Positions 55,747 through 63,631 of a stretch of 64,000 bases of DNA are shown here, in pieces. Source of the stretch: Bordetella genomosp. 12 (GTDB lineage Bacteria; Pseudomonadota; Gammaproteobacteria; Burkholderiales; Burkholderiaceae_B). The stretch spans positions 372,001-436,000 of the forward strand of contig NZ_NEVU01000002.1 in the NCBI RefSeq assembly GCF_002261355.1, in the 5' to 3' direction. The translations under genes and the position numbers were made by a program. Below the pieces are notes generated by a model. The model worked only from the letters and a program-made list of their open reading frames with translations. It ran no database searches and was not told the origin of the DNA. Within the stretch, counting starts at the first letter, position 1, and the number at the start of each line of letters is the position of its first letter.

Positions 55747-57063
55747 ATGCCCACTACCCTCAGCAAGCCGGGGCTGGATCCCATCGAGCATGCAAGCCGC
55801 GACGAATTGCAGGCGCTGCAGCTCGAAAGGCTGAAATGGACCGTCAGCCACGCCTACCAGAACGTGCCGCATTACAAGAAAGCGTTCGACGACGCGGGCG
55901 TGCACCCGGATGATCTCAAGCAGCTCTCCGACATCGCCAAGTTTCCGTTCACCAGCAAGAAAGATCTGCGCGACAACTATCCCTTCGGGATGTTTGCCGT
56001 TCCGCGCGAGCGCGTCTCGCGCGTGCATGCGTCCAGCGGCACGACGGGCAAGCCCACGGTGGTGGGTTACACCGCCCGCGATCTGGACAATTGGGCCAAT
56101 CTGGTCGCGCGCTCCATCCGCGCGGCGGGCGGCAAGCCGGGCGACATCATTCATGTGGCTTACGGCTATGGGCTGTTTACCGGCGGTCTGGGCGCGCATT
56201 ACGGCGCCGAGCGTCTGGGCTGCACGGTGATTCCCATGTCGGGCGGGCAGACCGAAAAGCAGGTGCAACTGATCAATGATTTCCGTCCGGACATCATCAT
56301 GGTCACGCCCTCCTACTTCTGCAACATCCTCGAAGAACAACGCCGCCAGGGCCAGGATCCGCGCGAAAGCTCATTGCGCATCGGCATCTTCGGCGCCGAG
56401 CCCTGGACGGGCCAGATGCGTCAGGACATCGAGACCCAGGCGGGCATCGATGCGGTGGACATCTATGGTCTGTCGGAAGTCATGGGCCCGGGCGTGGCCA
56501 GCGAGTGCGTGGAAACCAAGGATGGTCCGGTCGTCTGGGAAGATCACTTCTACGCGGAGATCATCAATCCGGATACCGGCGAACCGGTGGCCGATGGCGA
56601 GTCCGGTGAGCTGGTGTTCACCTCCCTGACCAAGGAGGCCATGCCCATCATCCGCTATCGCACGCGCGACCTCACCCGGCTCTTGCCGCCGACCTCGCGC
56701 AGCATGCGCCGCATCGGCAAGATCACCGGCCGCAGCGACGATATGCTCATCGTGCGTGGCGTGAATCTCTTTCCGACGCAGGTCGAAGAGCTGGTGCTCA
56801 AGATCGCGCAGCTCGCGCCGCATTACCAGTTGGTGCTGACCCGCAGCGGCAATCTCGACGAGCTGGAAATCCTGACCGAGCTGCGCCCCGAGTTCAGCGG
56901 TCTGGCGCAAGCCGAGCGCGCGGAGGTGGGCAAGCAACTGCAGCACGCCGTGAAGTCGTATATCGGCGTGAGCGCCCGCGTGCAGGTGGCCGAGGCCGGT
57001 TTCGTCGAACGCACCTTGACGGGCAAGGCCCGCCGCGTGATCGACAAGCGCCCCCGCGCCTGA
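55747..57063 (+). CDS. paaK: phenylacetate-CoA ligase
   Basis: PaaK starts the pathway by forming phenylacetyl-CoA with ATP; its product is the PaaX effector. The 438-residue protein is an adenylate-forming enzyme with the P-loop VSRVHASSGTTGKPTVVGYTARDL, GLSEVMGPGVASECVE, and the C-terminal GRSDDMLIVRGVNLFPTQVEE and GKARRVIDKRP with the catalytic lysine region. AGGAGAG precedes the ATG. Last gene of the cluster; no strong plus-strand terminator was seen. Confidence 0.97.
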   Translation: MPTTLSKPGLDPIEHASRDELQALQLERLKWTVSHAYQNVPHYKKAFDDAGVHPDDLKQLSDIAKFPFTSKKDLRDNYPFGMFAVPRERVSRVHASSGTTGKPTVVGYTARDLDNWANLVARSIRAAGGKPGDIIHVAYGYGLFTGGLGAHYGAERLGCTVIPMSGGQTEKQVQLINDFRPDIIMVTPSYFCNILEEQRRQGQDPRESSLRIGIFGAEPWTGQMRQDIETQAGIDAVDIYGLSEVMGPGVASECVETKDGPVVWEDHFYAEIINPDTGEPVADGESGELVFTSLTKEAMPIIRYRTRDLTRLLPPTSRSMRRIGKITGRSDDMLIVRGVNLFPTQVEELVLKIAQLAPHYQLVLTRSGNLDELEILTELRPEFSGLAQAERAEVGKQLQHAVKSYIGVSARVQVAEAGFVERTLTGKARRVIDKRPRA

Positions 57064-57135
57064 GCGAGCGCCGCGGCCGCGGCGGGGTCTGCGCGGCGAT
57101 GCCGCGCACGGCAACGCCAGCGTGCGCCTTGAGGC

Positions 57136-57170
57136 AAAAAAATGGCCGCGCAGAATGTCTGCGCGGCCAT
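57136..57170 (-). terminator. rho-independent terminator of the bug-ggt unit
   Basis: ATGGCCGCGCAGA (57142-57154) and TCTGCGCGGCCAT (57158-57170) form a perfect 13-bp stem with a 3-base loop. On the minus strand it runs into seven T (complement of A at 57136-57142). It lies 38 bases after the ggt stop. Confidence 0.94.
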
Positions 57171-57208
57171 CACACATGGGAACCCGGCGAGGTTCTTGTG
57201 TTGCGGAA

Positions 57209-58804
57209 CTAGAAGCCCACGGCTTGGCCGTCGCGGCGGGAATCCGAGGCGGCGACATAGCCGCCGCCGGGCAGGCGGTGGATCAATTGCGCGGAGCCGA
57301 ACTCCAGACTGTCAGCCGGCGCGACCTGCACGTTGTGGCCGCGCGCGCGCAAGGCCTGCACCACATCGGCGGGCAGATGCGATTCGACGTTGACCACGGG
57401 GCCATTCTCGACGCGGAAACGCGGCGCATCGCTCATGGCCTGCGGGTTCTGCCCGAATGCGGCCAGGCGCGTCATCATCTGCAGATGGCCTTGGGCCTGC
57501 ATGGAGCCTCCCATGACACCAAACGACATGACCGCTTGATCGTCCTTGGTGACGAAGGCCGGAATGATGGTGTGCATGGGTTGCTTGCGCGGGCCGACCT
57601 GGTTGGCGTGACCCGGCGTCAGGACAAAGTTCAGGCCCCGGTTGTGCAGGCCGATCCCGGTGCCCGGCACGACGACACCGGAGCCGAAGCCGTGATAGTT
57701 CGATTGGATGAAGGACACCATGGTGCCCTGGGCATCGGCCGCGGTCAGGTAGACGGTGCCGCCGGTCTTGGGCGCGCCCGCCAGCGGTACGGCGGCCTGA
57801 TCCATGCGGATGAGGCGGGCGCGCTCGGCCAGATAGGCCGGGTCGAGCAGCGCCGCGGCATCCACGCGCATGTGCGCCGGGTCGGCCACATGATGGTGCA
57901 AGTCGGCGAAAGCCAGTTTCATGGCTTCGATGCTGACGTGGTAGTAGTCGGCGCTGTCACGGCCCATGGCTTCGAGGTCGAAGTGCTCGAGCAGGCCCAG
58001 CGCGATGAGGGCCGAAATGCCCTGGCCGTTGGGCGGAATCTCGTGCAGCCGGTAGCCGCGGAACCCTTGCGAGATCGGTTCGACCCATTCGGGCCGGTGC
58101 GCGGCCAGATCGTCGGCGGTCAGCGCACCGCCGGTTTCACGGGCGAACGCGGCGATTTTTTCGGCCAGGGCTCCCCGATAGAAGCTTTCGCCACCGGTCT
58201 CGGCGATCTCGCGCAGCGTTTTGCCCTGATCGGGGAAGCGCCACCACTGACCGGCTTCGGGCGCGCGTCCTTCGGGCAGGAAGGCTTGCGCGAAGCCGGG
58301 CTCGTGCGCCAGCTTGGGCGCCTGGGTGGCCCACTGGCGAGCGATGGTGGGCGAGACGGCAAAGCCGCGCTCGGCGTACTCGATGGCCGGTTCGAACAGT
58401 TGCGCGAAAGGCAGTTTGCCGAAGCGCTCGCTCAGGGCTTTCCAGCCAGCGACCTGGCCGGGCACGGTGACCGTGCCCCAACCGGTCGGCGGCATGGTGT
58501 CGCGGCCCGCGAAGTACTCCGGCGTCCAGGCCGCCGGCGAGCGTCCGCTGGAATTCAGGCCGTAGAGCCGGCCCTCATGCCAGACGAGCGTAAACATATC
58601 GCCACCGATACCGTTCATCACCGGTTCGACGACGGTCAGGGCAATGGCCGTGGCGATGGCGCTGTCTACGGCATTGCCGCCAGCCAGCATCATGCGTAGC
58701 CCCGCCTGCGCGGCCAGAGGCTGGCTCGTCGCGACGGCATTGGACGCCAGCACCGGCATTTTTCGGGAGGCGTAGGGGAAGGTCCAATCAAAAGGCATAG
58801 ACAT
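57209..58804 (-). CDS. ggt: gamma-glutamyltransferase-family protein (no signal peptide)
   Basis: A 531-residue N-terminal nucleophile hydrolase of the gamma-glutamyltransferase family, which cleaves gamma-glutamyl or related amide bonds. The autoprocessing/catalytic threonine lies in APKTGGTVYLTAADAQGTMVSFIQSNYHGFGSG. The glycine-rich substrate loop is FGVMGGSMQAQGHLQM, and the N-terminal part has ATSQPLAAQAGLRMMLAGGNAVDSAIATA. No signal peptide is present, unlike periplasmic E. coli Ggt, so it is probably cytoplasmic. Such homologues can be acylases or oxamate-type amidohydrolases. It is 17 bases downstream of a Bug receptor gene, so it may process the imported compound. Confidence 0.88.
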   Translation of the reverse strand: MSMPFDWTFPYASRKMPVLASNAVATSQPLAAQAGLRMMLAGGNAVDSAIATAIALTVVEPVMNGIGGDMFTLVWHEGRLYGLNSSGRSPAAWTPEYFAGRDTMPPTGWGTVTVPGQVAGWKALSERFGKLPFAQLFEPAIEYAERGFAVSPTIARQWATQAPKLAHEPGFAQAFLPEGRAPEAGQWWRFPDQGKTLREIAETGGESFYRGALAEKIAAFARETGGALTADDLAAHRPEWVEPISQGFRGYRLHEIPPNGQGISALIALGLLEHFDLEAMGRDSADYYHVSIEAMKLAFADLHHHVADPAHMRVDAAALLDPAYLAERARLIRMDQAAVPLAGAPKTGGTVYLTAADAQGTMVSFIQSNYHGFGSGVVVPGTGIGLHNRGLNFVLTPGHANQVGPRKQPMHTIIPAFVTKDDQAVMSFGVMGGSMQAQGHLQMMTRLAAFGQNPQAMSDAPRFRVENGPVVNVESHLPADVVQALRARGHNVQVAPADSLEFGSAQLIHRLPGGGYVAASDSRRDGQAVGF

Positions 58805-58821
58805 GATGCGAGGCTGAAAAG

Positions 58822-59796
58822 TTACTGAGCGGTGACGCCGGCTTGTTCGATGAGTTTCTGCGTGCGCGGAATCTCGGCTCTCACAAACGCGGCAAACGAT
58901 TCGCGCGAGCCGCCCTGGGGTTCGGCGCCGGCTTCGGCGAGCTTGTCGCGCAGGGCCGGGTCGGCCAGGACTTTATTGACGGCGCGGTTGAGCTTGTCGA
59001 GCACGGCGACCGGCGTGCCTTCCGGCGCGGCCAGACCATACCAGGGCGCGATGTCATAGCCCTCGAAACCTTGCTCGGCGATGGTCGGGATCTGCGGCGC
59101 CAAGGCGGAACGGCGTGCGTTGGACATGCCCAGCGCGATGAGATTGCCGCTCTTGACCTGGGGCAGGCCGGTCATGATGGTGTCAAAGTACATGGAGACC
59201 TGGCCGCTGAGCAGCGCCGGGATCGCTTCGCCGGCGCCCTTGTAGGGGATGTGCAGGATATCGATGCCGGCCACCGACTTGAGCATTTCGCCGGCCATGT
59301 GCGAGGTGGTGCCGGTGCCGAACGACGCATACGTCAGCTTGCCGGGATGGGCCTTGGCGTAGGCCACCATCTCGGGCAGGGTCTTGAAGGGCTGCGAGGG
59401 GTTGGTCAGGAGGATGTTGGGCGTGACCGCCACCATCGACACCAGCGCGAACTTGTCCGGATCGTAAGCCAGACGTTTTTGCAGGAAGCGGTTGGTCACC
59501 AGCGCGGCCGGTCCGCCCATCAGCAGGGTATAGCCATCCGCTTCGGAGCGGGCCACGGCGGCGCTGCCGATGGCGGCGGCCGCACCCGGGCGTGCCTCGA
59601 TCACGAAAGGCTGGCCCAGCTCCACGGACAGTGCCGCGCCCAATTGTCGCGAAATGAGGTCGGTGGCCGAGCCGGCCTGGAAGGGCACGACGATCCTGAC
59701 GGGACGTTGCGGCCAATCCTTGTCCTGCGCCGGCGCCTGGCTGGAGAAAGCCAGTGTGCAGGCGGCCAGCAAGGCGCTCAGAAAATGCGGTTTCAT
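58822..59796 (-). CDS. Bug-family (TctC) periplasmic solute receptor
   Basis: This 324-residue exported binding protein has a signal peptide of 23 residues (cleavage QAPA/QDKD). The mature start WPQRPVRIVVPFQAGSATDLISRQLGAALS and the later ADGYTLLMGGPAALVTN, LTYASFGTGTTSHMAGEM and HIPYKGAGEAIPALLSGQVSMYFD are family signatures. Bug proteins are greatly expanded in Bordetella and bind carboxylates or amino acids such as aspartate, glutamate or pyroglutamate. No tctAB permease is nearby. It forms a unit with ggt. Confidence 0.93.
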   Translation of the reverse strand: MKPHFLSALLAACTLAFSSQAPAQDKDWPQRPVRIVVPFQAGSATDLISRQLGAALSVELGQPFVIEARPGAAAAIGSAAVARSEADGYTLLMGGPAALVTNRFLQKRLAYDPDKFALVSMVAVTPNILLTNPSQPFKTLPEMVAYAKAHPGKLTYASFGTGTTSHMAGEMLKSVAGIDILHIPYKGAGEAIPALLSGQVSMYFDTIMTGLPQVKSGNLIALGMSNARRSALAPQIPTIAEQGFEGYDIAPWYGLAAPEGTPVAVLDKLNRAVNKVLADPALRDKLAEAGAEPQGGSRESFAAFVRAEIPRTQKLIEQAGVTAQ

Positions 59797-59895
59797 GCGG
59801 ATCCCCTTGGTATTCGTTTACATGTGATGCGTGAAGCGGCCGGTCTGGCCGCCGGGAGGCATTAGACCGGTTGGGGCAAGGGCGGGGTACTAGGT

Positions 59896-59923
59896 ATTGT
59901 ATCTATGGATCATTGGATCCAAT
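59896..59923. promoter_or_regulatory. palindromic operator candidate and promoter of bug-ggt
   Basis: ATTGGATCCAAT (59912-59923) is a perfect 12-bp palindrome in the gap between divergent bug and gntR. On the minus strand it contains TTGGAT (59922-59917), a -35 candidate, followed after 15 bases by TACAAT (59901-59896). A repressor bound here would block bug-ggt transcription. Symmetric sites of this size suit GntR/FadR regulators. Confidence 0.6.
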
Positions 59924-60002
59924 TTATGTTAGTCTTTGCCTTGGATGCATCCGGGCCCGTCCGCTATATCATTGCGCCTTTCTCCCTCACCGATACGACG
60001 CC

Positions 60003-60632
60003 TTGCACAAGACCGCCTTGACGGCCGAAGAAGAGGCCTACCAGTTCATCCAGCAGCAAATCCGTCAGGGGCAGTTCGCCCCCGGCGCGCGCCTGGTGCC
60101 CGAAACGATCGCCGGTCAGATCGGCACCAGCCGGATGCCCGTGCGCGGCGCCCTGCGCCGGCTGGCCTCCGAAGGGCTGGTCGACATTCGCGCCAACCGC
60201 GGCGCGGTCGTGCGCGGCCTGAATCGTCAGGAGATGCTGGAGGTGTTCGAGATGCGCTCGGTGCTCGAGGGGCTGGCCATGCGCAATGCGGTATCCCATA
60301 TGGCGCCGGAGCACATCCGCCGCCTCACGGGGATGCTGGATTTGATGGAGCAGGACTACCTGGACTGGACCACCACGCATCGTGAGTTTCACGAGTATCT
60401 CTGCGGTTTCTGTAAGCAGCCCCGGCTGTTGGGACAGATCGCCGAGCTGCATTCGGTGGTCGAGCCCTATATGCGTTTGTGGTCGGCCCAGCCCGGCCGC
60501 GGGCTGCGCGCGCGCGCCTCGCATCAGGAACTGATCGACGCGCTCAAGACCGGCGACCCCGCGCAATGCGAGGCCGCCATGCGCCAGCACGTGCTCAATA
60601 CCGTGCCGGTGCTGCTCGACCCGCTGGCTTAG
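60003..60632 (+). CDS. GntR-family (FadR/FCD) transcriptional regulator
   Basis: A 209-residue regulator with an N-terminal winged helix-turn-helix (about residues 8-70, GARLVPETIAGQIGTSRMPVRGALRRLASEGLVDIRANRGAVV) and an all-helical FCD effector domain (MLEVFEMRSVLEGLAMRNAV ... HREFHEYLCGF). No ATG is available at a sensible place. A TTG at 60003 gives a protein starting just before the DNA-binding domain, but the TTG at 60018 is possible. It is divergent from bug-ggt and convergent with the TRAP genes. It probably represses bug-ggt through the palindrome at 59912-59923. Confidence 0.85.
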   Translation: MHKTALTAEEEAYQFIQQQIRQGQFAPGARLVPETIAGQIGTSRMPVRGALRRLASEGLVDIRANRGAVVRGLNRQEMLEVFEMRSVLEGLAMRNAVSHMAPEHIRRLTGMLDLMEQDYLDWTTTHREFHEYLCGFCKQPRLLGQIAELHSVVEPYMRLWSAQPGRGLRARASHQELIDALKTGDPAQCEAAMRQHVLNTVPVLLDPLA

Positions 60633-60640
60633 TTCGGGCC

Positions 60641-60659
60641 GCGCGCCGGCTGGGCGCGC
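60641..60659. terminator. GC hairpin between convergent gntR and dctM
   Basis: GCGCGCC (60641-60647) pairs with GGCGCGC (60653-60659) with a 5-base loop in the 37-bp gap. It could serve both transcripts, but no T run is present. Confidence 0.4.
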
Positions 60660-60669
60660 GATCCCCGTC

Positions 60670-61947
60670 TCATTTGGCGTAAACCAGGTCCCGCAGGCCC
60701 AGCGACAGGCCGGGCCAGTAGGTAATGACCATCAGGCAGGCCAGGACCACGAGGACAAACGGCAGCAGCGGCTTGATCAGTTGCTCGACCGACAGCTTGG
60801 CCACGGCGCAAGCGGCGAAAAGGTTCACGCCAAACGGCGGCGTGACCATGCCCAGTGCCAGGTTCACCACCATGATGACGCCGAAGTGCACCGGCTCGAC
60901 CCCGAACTTGACCGCCACGGGCAGCAGCAGCGGCGCGAGCACGACGATGGAGGCGGAGGTTTCCACGAACATGCCGATGACGAACAGCGCCGCGTTCACG
61001 CCCATCAGGAAGCCGAATTGCGTGTCAAAGAGCTGCGACAGCCACGCGCCCAGGATGTCCGGGATGCCGGCCCGGTTCAGCAGGAAGCTGAAGACGCCGG
61101 CGTTGGCGATCAGGAACATGATCACGGCCGTGGAGATCACCGATTTGTGCAGCGTGACCGAGATATCGGTGAAGCTCAGGCGGCGGTAGACGAATTTCCC
61201 CACCACGATGGCATAGACCACGGCGACAACCGAGGCTTCGGTCGGGGTGAAGACGCCGCCATAGATGCCGCCCAGGATGATGACCGGCATCAGCAGCGCC
61301 AGCCAGGCGCGCTTGAACGACGGCCACAAAGGCAGCCGGCCTTCGCCGTCGCGTTTGCCCAGACCGTTGCGTTTGGCGTAGAACCAGACGTAGAACATCA
61401 GGGCCACGCCGATCAGCACGCCGGGCATCACGCCGGCGATGAAGAGTTCGCCGGTCGAGGTGTCGGTGGACACGGCAAACAGAATCATCGGAATGGACGG
61501 CGGGATGATGACGCCCAGCTCGGCCGCGCTGGCCTGCAGCGACGCGGCGAAAGGCTTGGGATAGCCGTGGCGCACCATGGCCGGGATCAGGATGGCGCCG
61601 ACCGCGAAAGTCGTGGCGACGCTGGAGCCCGCCACGGCGGCAAAGATCATGCAGGTCAGCACGCAAGTGCAAGCCAGCCCGCCTTGCACGCCGCCCACGA
61701 TGCTCTTGGCGAATTCGACCATTCGCTCGGAGATGCCGCCGGCCTCCATCAGATTGCCGGCCAGAATGAAAAAGGGAATGGCCACCAGCGGGTATTTGTC
61801 GAGCGCGGCGAAGATCTGCTGCGCGAAGACCAACCAGGGCAGGCCGCCCACCGAGATGCCCGTCAGCGCTGCCAGCCCGATGGCCACGGCCACGGGAATC
61901 GACAGGCCGAAGAAAATCAGCATCGAAACTATCATCAACTGCGACAT
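60670..61947 (-). CDS. dctM: TRAP transporter large permease subunit (DctM)
   Basis: The large membrane subunit of a tripartite ATP-independent periplasmic transporter, which uses a sodium or proton gradient. The 425-residue protein has about 12 helices and the family stretches IPFFILAGNLMEAGGISERMVEFAKSIVG, ASAAELGVIIPPSIPMILFAVSTDTSTGELFIAGVMPGVLIG and VNLALGMVTPPFGVNLF. It follows dctQ by 40 bases on the same strand. A DctP receptor is upstream. The transported acid is not known. Confidence 0.95.
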   Translation of the reverse strand: MSQLMIVSMLIFFGLSIPVAVAIGLAALTGISVGGLPWLVFAQQIFAALDKYPLVAIPFFILAGNLMEAGGISERMVEFAKSIVGGVQGGLACTCVLTCMIFAAVAGSSVATTFAVGAILIPAMVRHGYPKPFAASLQASAAELGVIIPPSIPMILFAVSTDTSTGELFIAGVMPGVLIGVALMFYVWFYAKRNGLGKRDGEGRLPLWPSFKRAWLALLMPVIILGGIYGGVFTPTEASVVAVVYAIVVGKFVYRRLSFTDISVTLHKSVISTAVIMFLIANAGVFSFLLNRAGIPDILGAWLSQLFDTQFGFLMGVNAALFVIGMFVETSASIVVLAPLLLPVAVKFGVEPVHFGVIMVVNLALGMVTPPFGVNLFAACAVAKLSVEQLIKPLLPFVLVVLACLMVITYWPGLSLGLRDLVYAK

Positions 61948-61987
61948 GGTTTACCGCCTGAACGATGCGATGAAGGGAAGTTGCGGA

Positions 61988-62488
61988 TCAGCCTTGTGCG
62001 TCGTTGCGCACAGGGATGTCGTCTTCTTCGTTGCGCGCCCAGCGCGCGAGAATGGCCAGCGCGGCCAGCGTCGCCCCCACGGGAATGGCCAGGTAGATCC
62101 AGGAAATGGAGATGTCCAGGCTGGGCATGGTCTGAAAGCGCACGCGCCAGGTCATCTGGCCCCCGATCCAGGCCAGCACCACCATGAAGACCGTGCAGAT
62201 CAAGCCGATGGCGTGCTCCAGGCCGCGCCGGGCGCGGCCGCTGAGCGCGTTGCGCAGCAGTTCGACACTGATCATGGCGCCATGGCGAAAGGCCAGCGCC
62301 ACGCCGAGCAACACCGTCCAGATGAGCAGGGCGCGGGTGGCGACCTCGCTCCAGTCGGAGGGAGAGTGCAGGATGAAACGCGCGACCACTTGATAGAACG
62401 CGCAGGCCGCCGAGGCCAGCAGCAAGAGCTGGGCGACGACCGAAACCAGCTTGAACAGGCCGCGCTCGGCCGTGCAAAGCAGATGCAT
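61988..62488 (-). CDS. dctQ: TRAP transporter small permease subunit (DctQ)
   Basis: A 166-residue four-helix membrane protein that pairs with DctM. It shows the DctQ pattern with SDWSEVATRALLIWTVLLGVALAFRHGAMISVELL in the centre. The gene lies 58 bases after dctP. In this organism group the TRAP order dctP-dctQ-dctM is normal. Confidence 0.93.
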   Translation of the reverse strand: MHLLCTAERGLFKLVSVVAQLLLLASAACAFYQVVARFILHSPSDWSEVATRALLIWTVLLGVALAFRHGAMISVELLRNALSGRARRGLEHAIGLICTVFMVVLAWIGGQMTWRVRFQTMPSLDISISWIYLAIPVGATLAALAILARWARNEEDDIPVRNDAQG

Positions 62489-62546
62489 GATGGGATTCCG
62501 GGCAGGATGTGCCCGGCCGGCTTGGTGGGCGGCCGGGCGGACAGGC

Positions 62547-63521
62547 TTACTTGGTGTCGCGGATCGCTTCGATCAGCTTTTTGTCGAACTTCTTGTAGTA
62601 CTCGGGATAGGCCGGCTCGACGGCGGCGGCAAAGGCGGCGCGGTCGACCTCATTGGCCTGCATGCCTTCTTTCTTGAGCTGCTCCACGCCGGTTTTCTCG
62701 ATGTTGTCGACGTAGGCGCGCATGGCCTGCGCGGCCTGCTTGCCCGCCTCGTTGAACTTGGCCTTGTCCTCGGCCGACAGGCCGTTATAGACATTGGCCG
62801 ACATCAGTATCAAGGCCGGGCCGTAGACATGGCCGGTGAGCGACAGGTATTTTTGCGTTTGCGACAGTTTGGCCGAGGTGATGACCGACAGCGGGTTTTC
62901 CTGGCCGTCGATGGTGCCTTGTTGCAAGGCGGTGGCGACTTCGGGCCAGGCCATGGGCGTGGGCAGAATGCCGATCTGGCGGAAGGCCGTGATGTGTATC
63001 GGGTTTTCGGTGGTGCGGATCTTCAGGCCCTTGGCATCGGCCGGCGTTTTCACGGGGCGGATATTATTGGTGAGGTGGCGAAACCCCTGTTCGCCCCAGG
63101 CCAGGGCAATGATGCCGCGGTCAGGGAACTTCGCCAGCATATCCTGGCCTATCTTGCTGTCCATGACGGCCCGGGCATGGGGCAGGTCACGCAACAGGAA
63201 GGGGATGTCGAACACGCCGGTCTCGGGCACGAAGTTCAACGTGGCGCCGGTCGATACGATGGCCAGATCCACCGTGCCGATCTGCAGGCCTTCGATGACT
63301 TCGCGCTCACCGCCCAAGGCGCTGTTGGCGAACTGCTGGACCTTGTACTTGCCTTGCGAAGCCGCCTCGAGAGATTTCGCCATCGCGTCGGCGCCCGCAC
63401 CATAGTGCGAATTCGTCGACAGGGCGTAGGCCATCTTCAGGGTGTTCTGTGCGGCGGCGGGAAAGGCGGTGGCAAAGGCGCAGGCCGACAACAGGCCGGC
63501 CGCGAGCCAGGACTTATGCAT
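62547..63521 (-). CDS. dctP: TRAP transporter solute receptor (DctP)
   Basis: A 324-residue periplasmic receptor with a signal peptide of 24 residues (cleavage PAAA/QNTL). The mature part follows the DctP pattern, LKMAYALSTNSHYGAGADAMAKSLEAAS, GLKIRTTENPIHITAFRQIGILPTPMAWPEVATALQQGTIDGQENPLSVI. The conserved arginine in LKIRTTE normally binds the ligand carboxylate. The ATG at 63521 gives a sensible signal peptide; an upstream ATG does not. The gap to the divergent permease gene, 110 bp, would hold its promoter. I did not find the gntR-type palindrome there. Confidence 0.94.
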   Translation of the reverse strand: MHKSWLAAGLLSACAFATAFPAAAQNTLKMAYALSTNSHYGAGADAMAKSLEAASQGKYKVQQFANSALGGEREVIEGLQIGTVDLAIVSTGATLNFVPETGVFDIPFLLRDLPHARAVMDSKIGQDMLAKFPDRGIIALAWGEQGFRHLTNNIRPVKTPADAKGLKIRTTENPIHITAFRQIGILPTPMAWPEVATALQQGTIDGQENPLSVITSAKLSQTQKYLSLTGHVYGPALILMSANVYNGLSAEDKAKFNEAGKQAAQAMRAYVDNIEKTGVEQLKKEGMQANEVDRAAFAAAVEPAYPEYYKKFDKKLIEAIRDTK

Positions 63522-63631
63522 GGACAGTCTCCGATGTGTTTTTTGTTCTTTCGATGAATGACCTCTTGGGCCATCCCTGTGCATGATAGCGGCATTTTTC
63601 CGCTAATCCGGCCCCGTACCACCCTGGAACA

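Noticed and set aside
60670-63521. TRAP genes as part of the GntR regulon
   Set aside because: The genes are convergent with gntR and no copy of ATTGGATCCAAT was seen upstream of dctP; proximity alone is not enough.
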